Source: Lucinisca nassula (Eukaryota > Mollusca > Bivalvia > Lucinida > Lucinidae). From it: DNA of 64,000 nucleotides. A program made the translations under genes and the position numbers. The notes beneath the pieces are model-generated. The model had not been told where the DNA came from. It was given only the letters and a program-made list of their open reading frames with translations, and made no database searches. The stretch is taken from contig OY757014.1 of assembly GCA_963580285.1 (NCBI GenBank), forward strand, positions 99,388,072-99,452,071, written 5' to 3'. This document shows, one piece after another, positions 10,796-23,218 of this stretch (the stretch's first letter is position 1; every line of letters begins with the position of its first letter).

Positions 10796-11421
10796 ATCTG
10801 GAACTAAACCCCACATGATAATCTGTGTAAATAAATAAGTAAATGACAGGAAAGTAAATGCAAAACATTTTATTATACTCTTAGTTAAATTTTAATATAT
10901 CAAATCAGACTGATTATCCCGTGATTTTTTCAAGGGTGCAATAAACGCACTTGATTCTCATTAAAATTTGAAATTATTGAGTGTTTACACAGCATGAATT
11001 GGACAGGTATATCAAAGACGCCGCAAGAAAGATAAGAGCCTTATCCAAAAAATGTGGATATGTAAGCGGCATTTTGATTGGATAATTGGAAAATAAGAAA
11101 TGGCGGTCTACTTGCATTTACGGGTAGACCTGCATTTTACGGGTACACTACTATTTTTACGGGTATACCCGCATTTTAAGATGCGGGTACACCCGTAAAT
11201 TTAGGGGTGTACCCGCAAATATAGGGGTGTACCCGTAAAATGCAGGTCTACCCGTAAAATGCGGGTAGACCGCTAAATGCGGGTGTACCTGAAAATTTAC
11301 GGGTACACCCGCATTTGAAATAGGGGTGTACCTGCAAATTTAGGGGTGTACCCGCAAATTTACGGGTATACCCGTATATCTAAAATGCGGGTAGACCGGT
11401 ATCGGTCATTTTGACCCTTTT
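10724..11421 (-). repeat. Inverted repeat arm 2 with palindromic array
   Basis: The reverse complement of 4136-4836, including the GGGTGTACCCG-type array (about 11100-11400) and the flanking non-repetitive ~380 bp. The flank is shared, so this is a duplication of a whole block or mobile unit and not chance array similarity. Confidence 0.85.
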
Positions 11422-11507
11422 GGTACACCATACAGTTTACTGTCGCAATCTGCAATGTACTGCGTAAAATATAGACTGCGATAGAAAAACGAAATTTACC
11501 ACCTTAA

Positions 11508-11730
11508 CCCTTTTTGTTCCAAATGGAATCTTCCTCCTTATATATAGCAGGAGTTCATTTTCGAAATTTAGGGGTGTCAGGTTGTGTTTTCATCAAAATT
11601 TAATTGGTAAATGGCTGAACTTTTAGCAAACAGTGGAGGCCCTGATCAGACGCCGCGTTCTACGGCGTCTGATCTGGGCCTCCACTGTTTGCCCTGGTAC
11701 CCGTTTTGGGGTTTCCGGTACTAAATGGGT
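11508..11730. mobile_element. TTAA-type MITE with internal hairpin
   Basis: It begins TTAA|CCCTTTTTGTTCCAAATGG and ends CTAAATGGG(T)|TTAA. The interior hairpin CAGACGCCGCG..CGGCGTCTG is flanked by CAAACAGTGGAGGCC and GGCCTCCACTGTTTG. A sister copy is at 63611-63832. Confidence 0.7.
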
Positions 11731-12020
11731 TTAAAGCGGCGCGCTATAATTCCACAAATGACTAGGATTGATTGCCCTACAGTTTATGAAACCACGAGAG
11801 TGGTGAACTTTTTTGTTGCGAATTGGTGTCTTGGCTTCGCTGTAACGACTTCCGTTACATCAAGACAAAAGCGTCATTATGCTTCATATGAGCAAGCGCA
11901 TGATAAAATCTACAATAAGACATGTGCGTCCATCGAAGACTCAGATCAGCCTGCACATGCATATAGACAAACCAGTGACTTCTCTTGCTGCATGAAGGAG
12001 TACTGGGCCCTTAGCTATCC

Positions 12021-12090
12021 TTAGAGCGCACAACGAAGACTCTGATCAGACTGCGCGGATGCGCAGGCTGATCTGAGTCTTCGTTGGGCG
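12021..12090. repeat. Hairpin GAAGACTCTGATCAG / CTGATCTGAGTCTTC
   Basis: An inverted repeat around GCGCGGATGCGC, with GCGCACAACG and CGTTGGGCGCAC at the outer ends. A similar hairpin is at 12795-12834 and a relative at 55134-55261. It is MITE-like and non-coding. Confidence 0.6.
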
Positions 12091-12460
12091 CACATGCCTT
12101 ATTGTAAGTTTTGTCGTGCGCTGGCTCATATTAGAATGATTGTACCTGAGACCACAGCGTGGAAACTGGTCAGCCTGTATCTCTAGAGATAGTAAGATCA
12201 GTGCGGGCGGTGCTCCATTTATGTCCTTGAATGAACTATTGGCAAATAGCAAGTCGTTACTAAGACTATTGGATTATAAAACTATTGGATTATTTAAATT
12301 TTGGGTTTTAACGGCGTGTTTTTCAGAGTAATTATGGTATTTTTTCTTCTGCTGATAAGATGGCACCAGCCATTGGAAAGCGACAGTGTACCACGTATAT
12401 CAACCTAATGATAGACACTAACGAAACGACCGCAACCAAACGACTGTATATTACCTAAAT

Positions 12461-12515
12461 TGTGTTGACGGGGACGTTAAGCCTCAATTCAAATAAACAA
12501 ACAAACCAAACAGGG
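12461..12515 (+). repeat. SINE-A tail fragment
   Basis: Only GTTGACGGGGACGTTAAGCC and the A-rich tail remain. Confidence 0.6.
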
Positions 12516-12794
12516 CTGGAGCCGAGAGATGGTGCAACGGGGAATAGGGGTACCATAGAACGGCTACGGTGTAGTGCCAGCATGGATTCTTTTAACCGGG
12601 ACCCCACCAGCTTACGACCCACGACACTGGGAAACTGGAAAACAACAACAATCCAAACAACTGTAGATGTATTAGGTGACATTTAGTTGAAGAAATAAGG
12701 ATTTTCTTTCACGAAGTTTAAGAAACAAAATAGATTTAAAAGATATTGAAAAACTCTGTTTTTTTTTTTTTTTTTTTTTGCAAACAACAAAGGC

Positions 12795-12834
12795 GCAGAT
12801 CAGCCTGCGCGGATGCGCAGGCTGATCTACGCCT
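12795..12834. repeat. Short perfect hairpin
   Basis: GATCAGCCTGCGC / GCGCAGGCTGATC around GATG. The same core occurs at 12021-12090. It lies just after a T-run (12761-12779). Confidence 0.65.
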
Positions 12835-13263
12835 TAGTGTTCGCTGCTTGGAGAGTACAATACCTCTAGTTTCTATGTTTGAAGTTTAAGGTCTCTTGCT
12901 AGTCTGTTTAGCTGAGCAGGCCGGTTTGTGTGTTACAAGGTCGCGGACACTGAAGACGGGTTTTCTCGTGGCCGGCGTTTGTCACATTTCTCAGTTACCT
13001 GCCGATTCCGAGATTTCAGAGTCAAGGATTTGAGAGTATAGAATTAAGGTGAAGCTTATAGATAGCGTTGGTTATAAATGGAATTGCAGGTAAGTTTAAC
13101 GTTTTATTACCCAGTTGTATTTATAGATAGTAACCCGAAAAGGAAGTCCTTTTGTTGAACAGTGAAAATTCGCTTAAGGATGGACTACACTATGATATCA
13201 ATGTTTTATACATTTTGTTTTTCAAAAACGGCCTTTTCTAAATATTTTTATGTTTCAGATCTT

Positions 13264-13503
13264 ATCTTCCAATTTTGTGGAACCATTTTACCCGACCTTG
13301 AGATGAAATGACCTCAATCCCTGCCGCCCAATGAAACCAATAGGTTTTATAAGCATGGACGGGCCGACTCGCACCGCTTTGCCTGGGCAGGCTTAGATCA
13401 TCTAAGCGGTTTACCAGTACTCGTGTGCGGTTCGGTTTCGGCTCTGCGTGTAAGCATCATGCAGCCCATATATTTCTTCAAGCCCCGATGGGCGGGGACC
13501 GTT
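13264..13503 (-). mobile_element. SINE-A copy, tail missing
   Basis: Minus-strand copy from CTTCCAATTTTGTGG to GATGGGCGGGGACC. The 3' tail is absent. Confidence 0.75.
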
Positions 13504-14856
13504 CAAAAATTAATGCATATCAGAAACATGAAATATATTATTATGTGATTATTATGTATTATATTTCTCACTGTGAAAAATAACATGGCCATGTTATCTT
13601 TACAGCAGCTGAGGCCGGACTTCTTTTCTGGTTTGTTTTTCGTAAAATAAAAAAAGATAAAAATACTTTTTTTTCGACAAATACCAATGTTTCAATGAAT
13701 GTGTTGTAAACATATTTAGTCCGGGATTTGAGACCAGATTTCGAAACATTTTATGCACCCAAAATCCTCACGCTTATTTGTACCGTTTCATTGAAACATG
13801 ACATGTTTAATTTAATCATGACATGTGATTATTTCGCAAATCTGGTGGGGAAAACGGGTGGAAAATTATATGAGTTAACACCTACCCCCATGCGAATGGT
13901 ATAGTTGGATTAAGTTTAGTTATGTGTAGCTTGCGCTTACAAATGAATGTTGATTTATTGCATCAGCCAAAATATTTGTCAATACTCGGTGACACCAAAA
14001 TTCATGATACGACTTAACTGCATCTGGTGTTTCCATAAAATTTGACCATTGAAATTTGACCCTACAAATTTGGTAAATTTTATACTTTTTTCGCGCTAAA
14101 TGATTTTAAGTACTTTTTGAAACAATTTCTTTTTCGTCAGTATGCAGGACGGTTATTGTTGCACATACTTGTGAAACTTGATGGCTCTGTTTCAATCCGG
14201 GCATGAACAAGGGACTCCGATACCTATTGGCCCTTTTACCGCTTTTTCTGTTGTGTCAGAGATCGTGATAAAAAATCCATTTTAAAACAAACATAAAATA
14301 AATTATTTTACTGACTGGTCAGTAGATGTATCATAACAGGGACCAATAGATATATTTTTTGAAAACTGCACTGGTGACCATTTCCTTCCTGTTTATATTT
14401 AGTGAGTGGAATATACACCACCAAGCATATTTGTCTGCGGGTGAACTACCAAGTGGTTCTCTAAACTGGTTACTTGAATCAATCAACATTTAATGAATAC
14501 ATTGTATATTTCAAGAATCATTATCCAAAGTTTCCGGTTTGTGCTGAAGGCTCCCCAAGTAACATCGACATTATTATATTTTAAACACGTAAATGTTACT
14601 AGCCACTACAAAGTCTCTATTGAAATCTTACTGGGTACCTTATTTTCTGTTAAGTCGCCAACTGAAAATAAATAGAACCCGAGCTTTAATGTACCGTAAA
14701 GCTACCCCTTAAACATTCTTTTATCTTCCCTTTTTCCATAGTTGTGGTATAACCTGTAAACGTGCATCTTAAGATGTCTCTTGTACACACTGATTAATCT
14801 GGTCTTCATCTCCTTTTTTACTACTTCCTTTTACTGATATTTGTCCCATACATTGA
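13504..14856. other. No gene or known repeat recognised
   Basis: AT-rich unique sequence. The only notable ORF (14493-14675, 60 aa) has no motif or coding signature. Confidence 0.5.
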
Positions 14857-15147
14857 TTGTTTTGGGTTTAAAGGCACGTCAACCCTTGTTGGTCATTTTG
14901 TGTCCTCTCCCCAGAGAAAGGGAGAAAAGCGATAGAAGAGATAGTTGAGCAGATGAAAGTGAGGGACAGAGGAGAAAGGGGAAAACATGGAAAAGCAGAA
15001 ACAGATGAAATAACAGTATCCCCCTCTACCCGTACCTGCTGCAAGAACAGCAGGTCTTGTCCAGCTGTAAGCCATTACATGTTGGACGCCCTATTGACAC
15101 AAGGTACACGTCACCTTTGCCTCACCCAACCACCCCAATTGTCCCAT
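14857..15147 (-). mobile_element. SINE-D copy
   Basis: The reverse complement of the 8030-8310 family. The tail side begins GGGTTTAAAGGCACGTCAACCC and the head side ends around CACCTTTGCCTCACCC. The 14953-15342 ORF runs across this and a retroelement fragment and is spurious. Confidence 0.65.
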
Positions 15148-15211
15148 ACAGATTGGCCAAAAATGCCTTTTATGACAAGCCATCAGGAGTTATCACGTTT
15201 GGAAAACAGAG

Positions 15212-15705
15212 TGAAGGCAATGATCAGGAATCTATATAAAATATCTCGCAGCTCCAATTCAAAACACCAAAATGAAAACGTCATGAATGGAAAGCCAGAA
15301 GGACAGTTATCTCCCCACATGGCAAACGGCTATCCAAAATAAAAACGCAATATCAATACATACATCTTAAGGACTAACTATGAAAATAATAAACCACAAA
15401 AAGGACTGCCTTGGAACGGGGTCAGTAAGAAGTTTTACGGAGTTGGGGGTGGACACTTTAATTGGTTTAAGGTGGCCACAATACTCGCCCTTGATTGTCC
15501 TGGTTAAAACCGATCAGTTGTTCACTTTGCATGACGGAGTTCTAGCTCATCAGTGCAACATCTCCGAGAACAGAAAATCAAACGAATAAAGAGATGAAAC
15601 AACGATGAGGACTCGACAGCATGAAACAGCTAGAATGCTGCAGCAAAGAAAACCAAACAGTTGGCCCGGAGACCGAGCATCAGACACCTACCTTTAGGCG
15701 TTCTG
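15212..15705 (-). mobile_element. Retroelement 3' UTR fragment (family R)
   Basis: It matches the minus-strand 3' region of the retroelement copies at 52997 and 37095: GATCAGGAATC, AAAGCCAGAAGGACAGTTA, CTGCCTTGGAACGG, AACATCTCCGAGAACA, GAGGACTCGACAGCA. No coding part is retained. Confidence 0.65.
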
Positions 15706-15857
15706 GCGGAAATGCGTTCGTACATATGAAACGAACGCCTAGCGGGTTAATTTACTTGAGGTTGAAACCTAATATGTCAGATACATTGAACGGTGAAAAG
15801 AGACGATGTTTGGCATAATAAATGTTACGACGCCTACATAAATCAAGCTTCGTCAAG

Positions 15858-16167
15858 CCGGCCTTGGTAGCTCAGTCGGATGCGCGTCTGACTGGTGATC
15901 AGGAGGACGCAGGTTCGATACCTGTCGGGGTCGGCAACATTCTTTCGTGGAGATTGATCATGAAATCTTTTCTACGGTCATTCTCTCCCGCTGATTCAAG
16001 AAGGGCAGTTGTCAGTTTCTGGCGAAAGAATGTGCACTGTACTGGTTAACCGCTTACTTATAAGCCTGCCCAGGAAAAGTGTGGATAGGTAAACTGATCG
16101 GCTTAAAATGACCTAAAACAGTGTTGACTGGGCCGCTAAACACTAATAAAAAACAAACAAACAAACA
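15858..16167 (+). mobile_element. SINE-B, best full-length copy
   Basis: The tRNA-like head (GGCCTTGGTAGCTCAGTCGG; B box GCAGGTTCGATACCTG) is followed by a ~200-bp body and the tail TGTTGACTGGGCCGCTAAAC plus CAAAC repeats. A near-match target duplication, CTTCGTCAAG / CTTTTGTCAAG, flanks it. The tRNA part is not followed by a plausible mature tRNA end, so this is a retroposon and not a tRNA gene. Confidence 0.85.
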
Positions 16168-16867
16168 CTTTTGTCAAGAAGGGTGGGAACATCGTGTTCA
16201 ACACAGACTCTCGACTGACCTTTTCTGCATGTAACTTGTTGACCTCAATTTCACGGCGGAGAATCCACGTGACCAAATGAAAGGGTTCACGCGTTTTTTA
16301 ATGGCGGACCTGTCGATTGAGGTAATATTTTGTTCGATATTTTCATTATTACTGATCAGAATGTAATGAGATTTGGTGCAGATACCCCGCAAAAACGTCA
16401 TAAAATTGATTCTGTTGTTGAAATTGTGAACACACATCTAATTAAAAAGTTATTGACGAGCAACCGTTTTTTCCTTCGACAAGGGGTTCACACCTGGCAT
16501 GACTTCAAGAAAAATAACGAGTTATTTCTGATTTCCCGAGTTTACTTGCTAGTTCTGTTGTTCAAATGTATGCACCGACATGCTGAAAGCCTAATATGTA
16601 TTGGTTTTGTGATTTGGTATGTTTGTGTGGAGAAAAACGGGGTTTTGTGAAACAGAAAGGGTTCACACGAGACTTGCTGATCTGAAAGGTGCACACGAAA
16701 ACCTGTGGTTCAGCTTATTGTTCACCAATGACGTCAGTCGTCTCGAGCATTTACGTGCCTGATGCATTAAAATGGCTGAAAGACATTTCGGTGGTATATT
16801 AAGGACTTGAAATTTTATCCACATGCAGTATCCTATTTAATAGCAAGATAATAAGGTAGTGATCCCT

Positions 16868-16996
<129 letters not shown>

Positions 16997-17458
16997 CTTT
17001 TACACGCAGGCCTATACAATATAATGGAATTAAGGAATTAAACAGCTGTAAAAAAGAAACGTTTCATAAGAAGTATTGTGTATTTGGTCAGATGTCTGTC
17101 AAAAAATAGTTTGTGGAATCCTAAAAGAACCGCATTGTTGAGACGGATCTAACGAGTACTTACAATTTGTATTTAAGACAATGCGTTTTTAGAACAAACA
17201 TATGACAAACATGTATAACCCCCCCCCCCCCACCCCCCCACCCCCCCCCGAGCCCCTTTGGTAGAGTGCCTGTTTTCAAAAGACTTTAGTATTAAAACGA
17301 TTGAAATGGCCTGTTTAAAAAGTGGGATAATATATATGTGTATTAACTGTATCTCGATGTTATCTTGATGTTTTTTTTAACTTATATATTTTTTTCAAAC
17401 TGCGTCTGATGACTCCGACACATAATACATTTGTTTCATGTATATTTGTTTCAGAACT

Positions 17459-17886
17459 ATGCCATCTGCTTGGCCACAAATTTGTCGCCACTGTGGCGGC
17501 GTGTTGCCAAACTCAAGCAGCATTGGGCAGCATGAACTTAGACACTCTGTCCGATCGCCATACAGGTGCTGCGGCAACTATTCTTCTCTAAAGCTAACAT
17601 GGATAGACATATGTGCAACAAGCATGGTCAGAAGAAAACATATCCTTGCAGTACCTGTGACAAGAAATTTGCAACAAAAACTGACCTAAAACGACACATG
17701 AAACGGGAAAAGAGGGAATTGGACAACACATGTGATGTGTGCAACAAAACATTCCCACCCAAGGACAAAATACGGGATCATATGGACAGTCACACAGGAA
17801 CAAAAAAGCATATATGTCATACTTGTGGGCAAACATTTCGTTATGCATTCAATTTGAGCCGACACAAGAATTCGCATATTAAGTGA
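17459..17886 (+). CDS. C2H2 zinc-finger protein, one apparent frameshift
   Basis: The reading frame encodes about five C2H2 fingers, a DNA- or RNA-binding fold. Finger 1 (CRHC..HELRH) has exact C-x2-C-x12-H-x3-H spacing. Finger 2 starts PYRCC in one frame and ends NMDRHMCNKH in another, so a single-base indel near 17570-17580 is implied. Finger 3 (CSTC..LKRH) lacks a clear second histidine. Fingers 4 (CDVC..HMDSH) and 5 (CHTC..HKNSH) are regular and joined by a TGTKKH linker. The stop follows finger 5 directly, and no effector domain is visible. A candidate splice acceptor, TATTTGTTTCAG, ends at 17454, five bases before the ATG chosen, so this may be a last exon. It lies inside the inverted duplication, so it could also be part of a mobile unit. 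Either a recent pseudogene or a sequencing indel would explain the frame break. Confidence 0.6.
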
Positions 17887-18378
17887 CTCAGCTTTCTGAA
17901 CAATAACATGGGGGATTTATAGCAGAATGCTATTGGTTAACCCGACCCGAAGTTTTATTTTTACAGTAATTGAAGACTTGAGATGGCAGGAGAGTGCCTT
18001 TGCTAAATCATGTAATAATTATGCATCAGACTGAGACCAGCCTTGGCAGCCATCAAGTTTGATTAGAGTCCTTTATCACCATAAGGACTGAATTGGTTGC
18101 TACAAACTGGACGCCTTAACAAAGACTCTAAACAGACTCATTTCTTCTTGTTTTTGCAATATAACGATTTAAAGGCTATTTGTATCGTGCAGTTGACTTG
18201 AAGTTCCTAGTCCGAATGACATTGATATCATTGATTACCGAAGCCTATATGTGACACTGTGTTTTTTTTTGTTGTTTTTTTTTTTTTTTGTGTGTGTGTG
18301 TTGATTATGTTTTGTATTTTGACTTTTATGCTAAGTGTTTTGACTTTAATGCTAAGTGATTTGACTTTTGTGTTAATT

Positions 18379-18592
18379 TATGCATAACGAAATGTTTGCC
18401 TACAAGTATGACATATATGCCTTTTTGTTCCTGTGTGACTGTCCATATGATCCCGTAATTTGTCCTTGGGTGGGAATGTTTTGTTCCACACTTCACAAGT
18501 GTATTCCCATTCCCTCTTTTCCCGTTTCATGTGTCGTTTTAGGTCAGTGTTTGTTGCAAATTTTTTGTCACAGATACTGCAAGTGAAATAAT
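18379..18592 (-). pseudogene. Mirror-image zinc-finger fragment
   Basis: Read on the minus strand this matches fingers 3 to 5 of the gene at 17459: CSIC..LKRH, then a finger whose second cysteine is replaced by Trp (CEVW), then HMDSHTGTKRH and a last finger (CHTCRQTF) cut by a stop immediately after RYA. The lost metal ligand and the truncation make it a pseudogene. Upstream on its strand the homology stops near 18592, where retroelement family R sequence begins. Confidence 0.7.
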
Positions 18593-18603
18593 GAATGACC
18601 AGA

Positions 18604-18724
18604 GTAGCTGTTGGTTTTCTTTTGCTCCAGCATTTCAGTGGTTTTCCTGCTGTCGAGTCCTAACCGTTGTCTCACCTCTGTGGTTCTTTGATAATTTGTG
18701 TTCACGGAGATGTTGCACTAACCT
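18604..18724 (+). mobile_element. Retroelement family R 3' UTR fragment
   Basis: The complement of the block at 37505-37605: TTTTGCTCCAGCATTTCA, TGCTGTCGAGTCC, CGGAGATGTTGCACT. It abuts the zinc-finger pseudogene. Confidence 0.65.
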
Positions 18725-18877
18725 CAATCCATAGGGCTTGAAAAAATAAGGGTGCCAAATCAGGGCGAATCGACCCACGGGCGAAATGACCCAGAGCGAA
18801 ACTACGCAGGGCGAAACCACCCTCGGGCGAAACGACTCAAAGGCGAAACGACTCACGGGCGAAACGACCCGTGACCT

Positions 18878-18997
<120 letters not shown>

Positions 18998-19667
18998 CCA
19001 CTATCTTTAAAACAGATATTATCTTGCTATAAAATAGGATACTGCATGTAGATAAAATTTTATGTCCCTTAATAAACCACCGAAATGACTTTCAGCCATT
19101 TTAATGCATCAGGCACGTGAATGCGCGTGACGACTGACGTCACTGGTGAAAAATTAGCTGAAACACGGGTTTTCGTGTGCACCCTTTCTGATCAGCAAGC
19201 CTCGTGTGAACCCTTCTTTTTCACAAAACCCCGTTTTTCTCCAACACAAAAATACCAAATCACAAAACCAGTATATATCAGGCTTTTAGCACATCTGTGC
19301 ATATTTTGGAACAACAGAACCAGTAAGTAAACACGGGACATCGGAAATAACTCGTTGTTTTTCTCAAGAAGTCATGCCAGGTGTGAACCCCTTGTCGAAG
19401 GAAAAAACCCGTTGCTCGTTAATAACTTTTTAACTAGATGCTTGTTCACAATTTCAACAACAGAATCAATTTACTGACATTTTTGCGGGGTATCTGCACC
19501 AAATCTCATTAAATTCTGACAAGTAATAATGAAAATATCGAAAAAATGTTACCTGAATCGGCAGGTCCGCCATTAAAAAACGCGTGAGCCCTTTCATTTG
19601 GTCACGTGGATTCTCCGCCGTGAATTTGCGACTGTTTGGCAAAAGATCGACCAAAACCAGAGTCACT

Positions 19668-20949
19668 CAATCAGCAAATAAGCTGGAGTATATCAAATCC
19701 GCAACTGGAGAATTAGAAGCTGGTATTTAAATTTAGTAGAGTATCTTTTTCTGCAGTAAATTAGTGGTAAAAACCAAAACAATAAACCTCTAATACATTT
19801 AGGTAAAGACGTTCCACCAAATACTATATAATGTTTCTTTTTTGTTTTCAGTAAAATCAATCTGGGTTGTTCAGAGGCGTAAACTCATGAAAATACGTCT
19901 TTCCTTCAATTATGAAATACTAAAATAACTCTGCCAACCCTTTGAAAAAAGACTGAAATAAGGCAGCGCTGTTATCTTCACTGGACATCGTCGTCTTTCA
20001 GAGGTATTGTTGTCAGGGTAACTTCATACCAACCTACCACTGATCATCAATTAATTGTTTATGAAGGCTAAGCAACAAAAGATAATCAAAAAAGCGCAAT
20101 CAGTAAAGCAGAAAACTGTGACGGCTATATCATGACAACGCCAATTAAAAGTGGTTTACGCTTGCCATCTTTTAATAAAGGCCCTGAACACAAAATTATA
20201 AACAAGCGGCCCATGGGAAACTACGTTCACCAGAGTTCAAGTGGACATAAATCGCCCCACCCCCACCCCCTGGTGGCCATTTATTTTTACAGACCATAAT
20301 GGTTTAGTAGAGGCCAATCCCAGGACCATTGCTGCCAAATTATTTTAAAATCAAACATTGTTTTTTTTTTGTGTGTGTGTGTTTTGTTGCCGTCGCATAC
20401 ATTATGGTCAGCTTTGAACAATCTTAGCAGGGCTAGAGTCATAAATGCTGCATACCAAGGTCTTGTATTTCTTGAGATGCTGAATTTAAAATCACTTTTG
20501 GCCATATATTGATGTAACGTTCACACAGATCCCTCTAACAAACTTTGATTTCTCGACCACACTGATGCAGTATATGTAATTTGGTATCAGTTAGCCCAGT
20601 AGTTTTAGAAAAAATAAAAAATATTTAATCTTATGCCCCCAGGATTATTAAGCTCATTGCAAATATCAACTATGATGCCGTAAGCTGCAACAGAACCAGA
20701 AAATCCTGCCTATTCCATACACAATCCTTAATTACCAAATGCGACTTTGGCGTAAGAACGGTCAAGGTCAATGAAATGTCATTATTTGAACGAATTTGAC
20801 AGGGCCCGGGTCTCCAATTATGTATACCAAATTTCAAGGTCATCGGTCGATTGGTTCCTGAGAAGGCGATTATTAAAGGTTTTTATGGGCATGGTGGACA
20901 TTTTGATCATGTGACCAAGACATTCAGAATATATGTGTGATCTTTCGGC
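19668..20949. other. No gene recognised
   Basis: Unique AT-rich sequence with short T/GT runs at 20360-20385. The 20287-20505 ORF shows no motif. Confidence 0.5.
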
Positions 20950-21200
20950 TTCACGGTTCTATCGCGGTTTATTTTTGTTATGGTTTGTCTTTGGGTGTTT
21001 GTGTCGCTTATATTATTTTATTTTGGATAGCCTACTGGCAATTTTGTGGGAAAGTAACTGTCCTTTTGGCTTTCCGCTATTGATGTTTCCATTAGGGTCT
21101 GTTGTTTCATGTTTGTGTTTCTTTCCCTTTGGTGTCTCTGATGGGAGCTGTGGGTTAATTGTATCGATTCCTGATCATTGCCTCCCCTTCTATTTTTCAC
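20950..21200 (+). mobile_element. Retroelement family R 3' end
   Basis: The plus-strand 3' terminal segment: CGGTTTATTTTTGTTATGG, TGTCCTTTTGGCTTTCCGC, CCCTTTGGTGTCTCTGATGG, ending CGATTCCTGATCATTGCC. The same terminus recurs at 29889-30104 and, inverted, at 37095, 51640, 52997 and 62262. Confidence 0.65.
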
Positions 21201-21800
21201 ATATTATTTAGTTCCAGTTGGCCTTGTAGTTTCAGAGGAGATGTCGTTTGGAATTGTTTGGATGCTTAAATGAGAAAAGAGGGTATGAATATTTATCTCC
21301 CCTTTTGGTGTCTTATTCCCCACTTTTTTATTTTCTAAGTCCATTTTCAAGATGCTGAGAGACCTCTTAATAAATTCATATCATAGTTAAGTGTGAAAAA
21401 ATAAAGGTTCATTAAACTCCTTAAATACGGGGACTACGAATTTCAAATCCCCGACTAATTCCATTGGGTGTGTTGAAAACATCAGACAGTTTCATGGGCG
21501 CGAAGCATGTTACGAACAGCTGTCCAGTTACAGCACATCGCCAAAGTCACGTACACGTACAAAATACAAAGAAAATTTACTCTTTTTTCTAAATGCCAAA
21601 AACATTTCATCTCGTTGTTGAAAACATCAGAATTTTTACTCGTGCTTTGTTCTCGTGAAAATTTTGAAGTTTTCAACAAACCCGATGAAATAGTTTTGGT
21701 ACTCATCTAAAACAAAACAACTTAATATCATCAGTATGTTGGTACGCAAGATTAAATAGCTGCAGCTGTGGTCAATGGACATAATGCTCCATAGGCTCCA

Positions 21801-22572
21801 TTGGCTCATCTTGTCCTTGGCTACAAAGACACATACATCGTTCGAGATCACTCTGATGCACCACAAAAGTACACTGATGCAAATGTCATAAGGATGCTGG
21901 AATACCTAATTGACAATATTTTCGTGGAGTTCAGTGGCCTATTATTTCAGCAAACAATTGGCATACCAATGGGTACTAATTGTGCACCGTTGCTTGCCGA
22001 CTAGTTCTTGTACTCGTAAGAGGCGGAGTTTGTACAAGGTCTCCTCAAAGTAGGCAAGAAACGCCTTGCACAACAATTCAATTTCACTTACAGATATATA
22101 GATGATTTATTGTCTCTGAAAAATGCTGAATTTGCAGAGTACTTGGAATTCATCTATCCACGTGAACTTGAAATTAAGGAAGCAACAGAGACTGCAACCT
22201 CCTCCTCATACTTGGATTGTTATCTCTATATTGACAACGGGAAGCTTACTACTAGGCTGTACGATAAACGAGATGACTTCAATTTTCCCATTGTTAACTT
22301 TCCCATCCTGAGCAGTAATATCCCGTCTGCACCAGCATATGGAGTTTACGTTTCACAGTTAATCCGTTATGCTAGAGCCTGTTCCAAGTATCAGGACTTT
22401 ATGGAACGTGGGAAGGTGCTCACTACAAGGTTGTTATGCCAGGGGTATCAAAAAACCAAACTGGTATCAACCCTAAAGAAGTTCTATGGGGACACAATGA
22501 TCTTGTTGATCCGTGTACAATGTGGCCATTTCCAGAATTATTTCTGATATGTTTGCCAATGGAAAGCCATAG
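21801..22572 (+). pseudogene. Reverse-transcriptase pseudogene (GIPMG/YIDD type)
   Basis: The translation shows retroelement RT motifs in order: HSDAPQKYT, then GIPMGTNCAPLLAD, the catalytic-box motif YRYIDDLLSL, the conserved SYLDC, RLYDKRDDFNFPIVNFP and YVSQLIRYARAC. Two in-frame stops follow LLAD (LLAD-stop-FLYS-stop-EAEF). A frameshift near 22490 moves the C-terminus (DPYNVAISRIISDMFANGKP-like) to another frame before a stop at 22570-22572. The N-terminal half of the RT is missing. This RT type is common in mollusc and cnidarian retroelements and is probably Penelope-like, but I could not confirm an endonuclease domain. It is not functional. Confidence 0.8.
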
Positions 22573-22953
22573 GAAGACTTCCAAAATCTCGGACATACCC
22601 TTCTCGGCACTTACACCTTTTCTTCGTTCGGGTCGATGGGTATGGTGGGCGAAGCTTGCTTACCAAGTAATGCTTAATATCCGCGGACGCCTGATTACAC
22701 TCTTCTGGAGTCCATGTCTGTTGATCTGAACATTGATATTTGCCATTTTGTTTATGGATTAACGATTTTGGATTAACGCTTTGGTACTCCGACCTAAACT
22801 ACTGCAATAAATCTAGGAGCCAGTTACAGTGTGCGAAGCAATTGTGCAGTTATTTAGAATCATAGTCAAACATTTATCTACCTGTCAGCAGTCGATGTGT
22901 GTCTATGACAGGAATATGCAAATTCTGAAATTTTATTCAACACTCCAATAGTC

Positions 22954-22957
<4 letters not shown>

Positions 22958-22988
<31 letters not shown>

Positions 22989-22989
22989 T
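22958..22989. repeat. (TTTA)n microsatellite
   Basis: Eight tetranucleotide units, followed by GGTTTGGGTTTTACGGCCCTC, which resembles the inverted SINE tail. Confidence 0.85.
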
Positions 22990-23218
22990 TGGTTTGGGTT
23001 TTACGGCCCTCTAAAGGAAAGAATTTGATTTAGAGTAGTGTTACCTTTTAGAGTAGAACGTTTTTTTTTTTTTGTCTTTTTCTTTTCTTTTTTCTTTTTC
23101 TTTCTTTTTTTTTTTTTTTAAATTTTTGGCGGGATTCCTAGTAAGGGAAAGAAAAAGTAGTCTTCGTGCCATTGGTAATCAAAACATGGTCGGTACTGAT
23201 GAGCCGATTGTCTCTTTT

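Noticed and set aside
13070..13098. TATAAATGGAATTGCAG|GTAAGT as a first exon with splice donor
   Set aside because: The donor sequence is good, but there is no supporting downstream exon, coding signature or promoter context. One motif is not enough.
14953..15342. 129-aa ORF
   Set aside because: It spans the antisense of a SINE-D copy and a retroelement 3' fragment. The reading frame crosses the junction by chance.
16330..16650. 106-aa ORF in the left palindrome arm
   Set aside because: The mirrored sequence in the right arm (19190-19540) does not keep the frame, so there is no sign of coding constraint.
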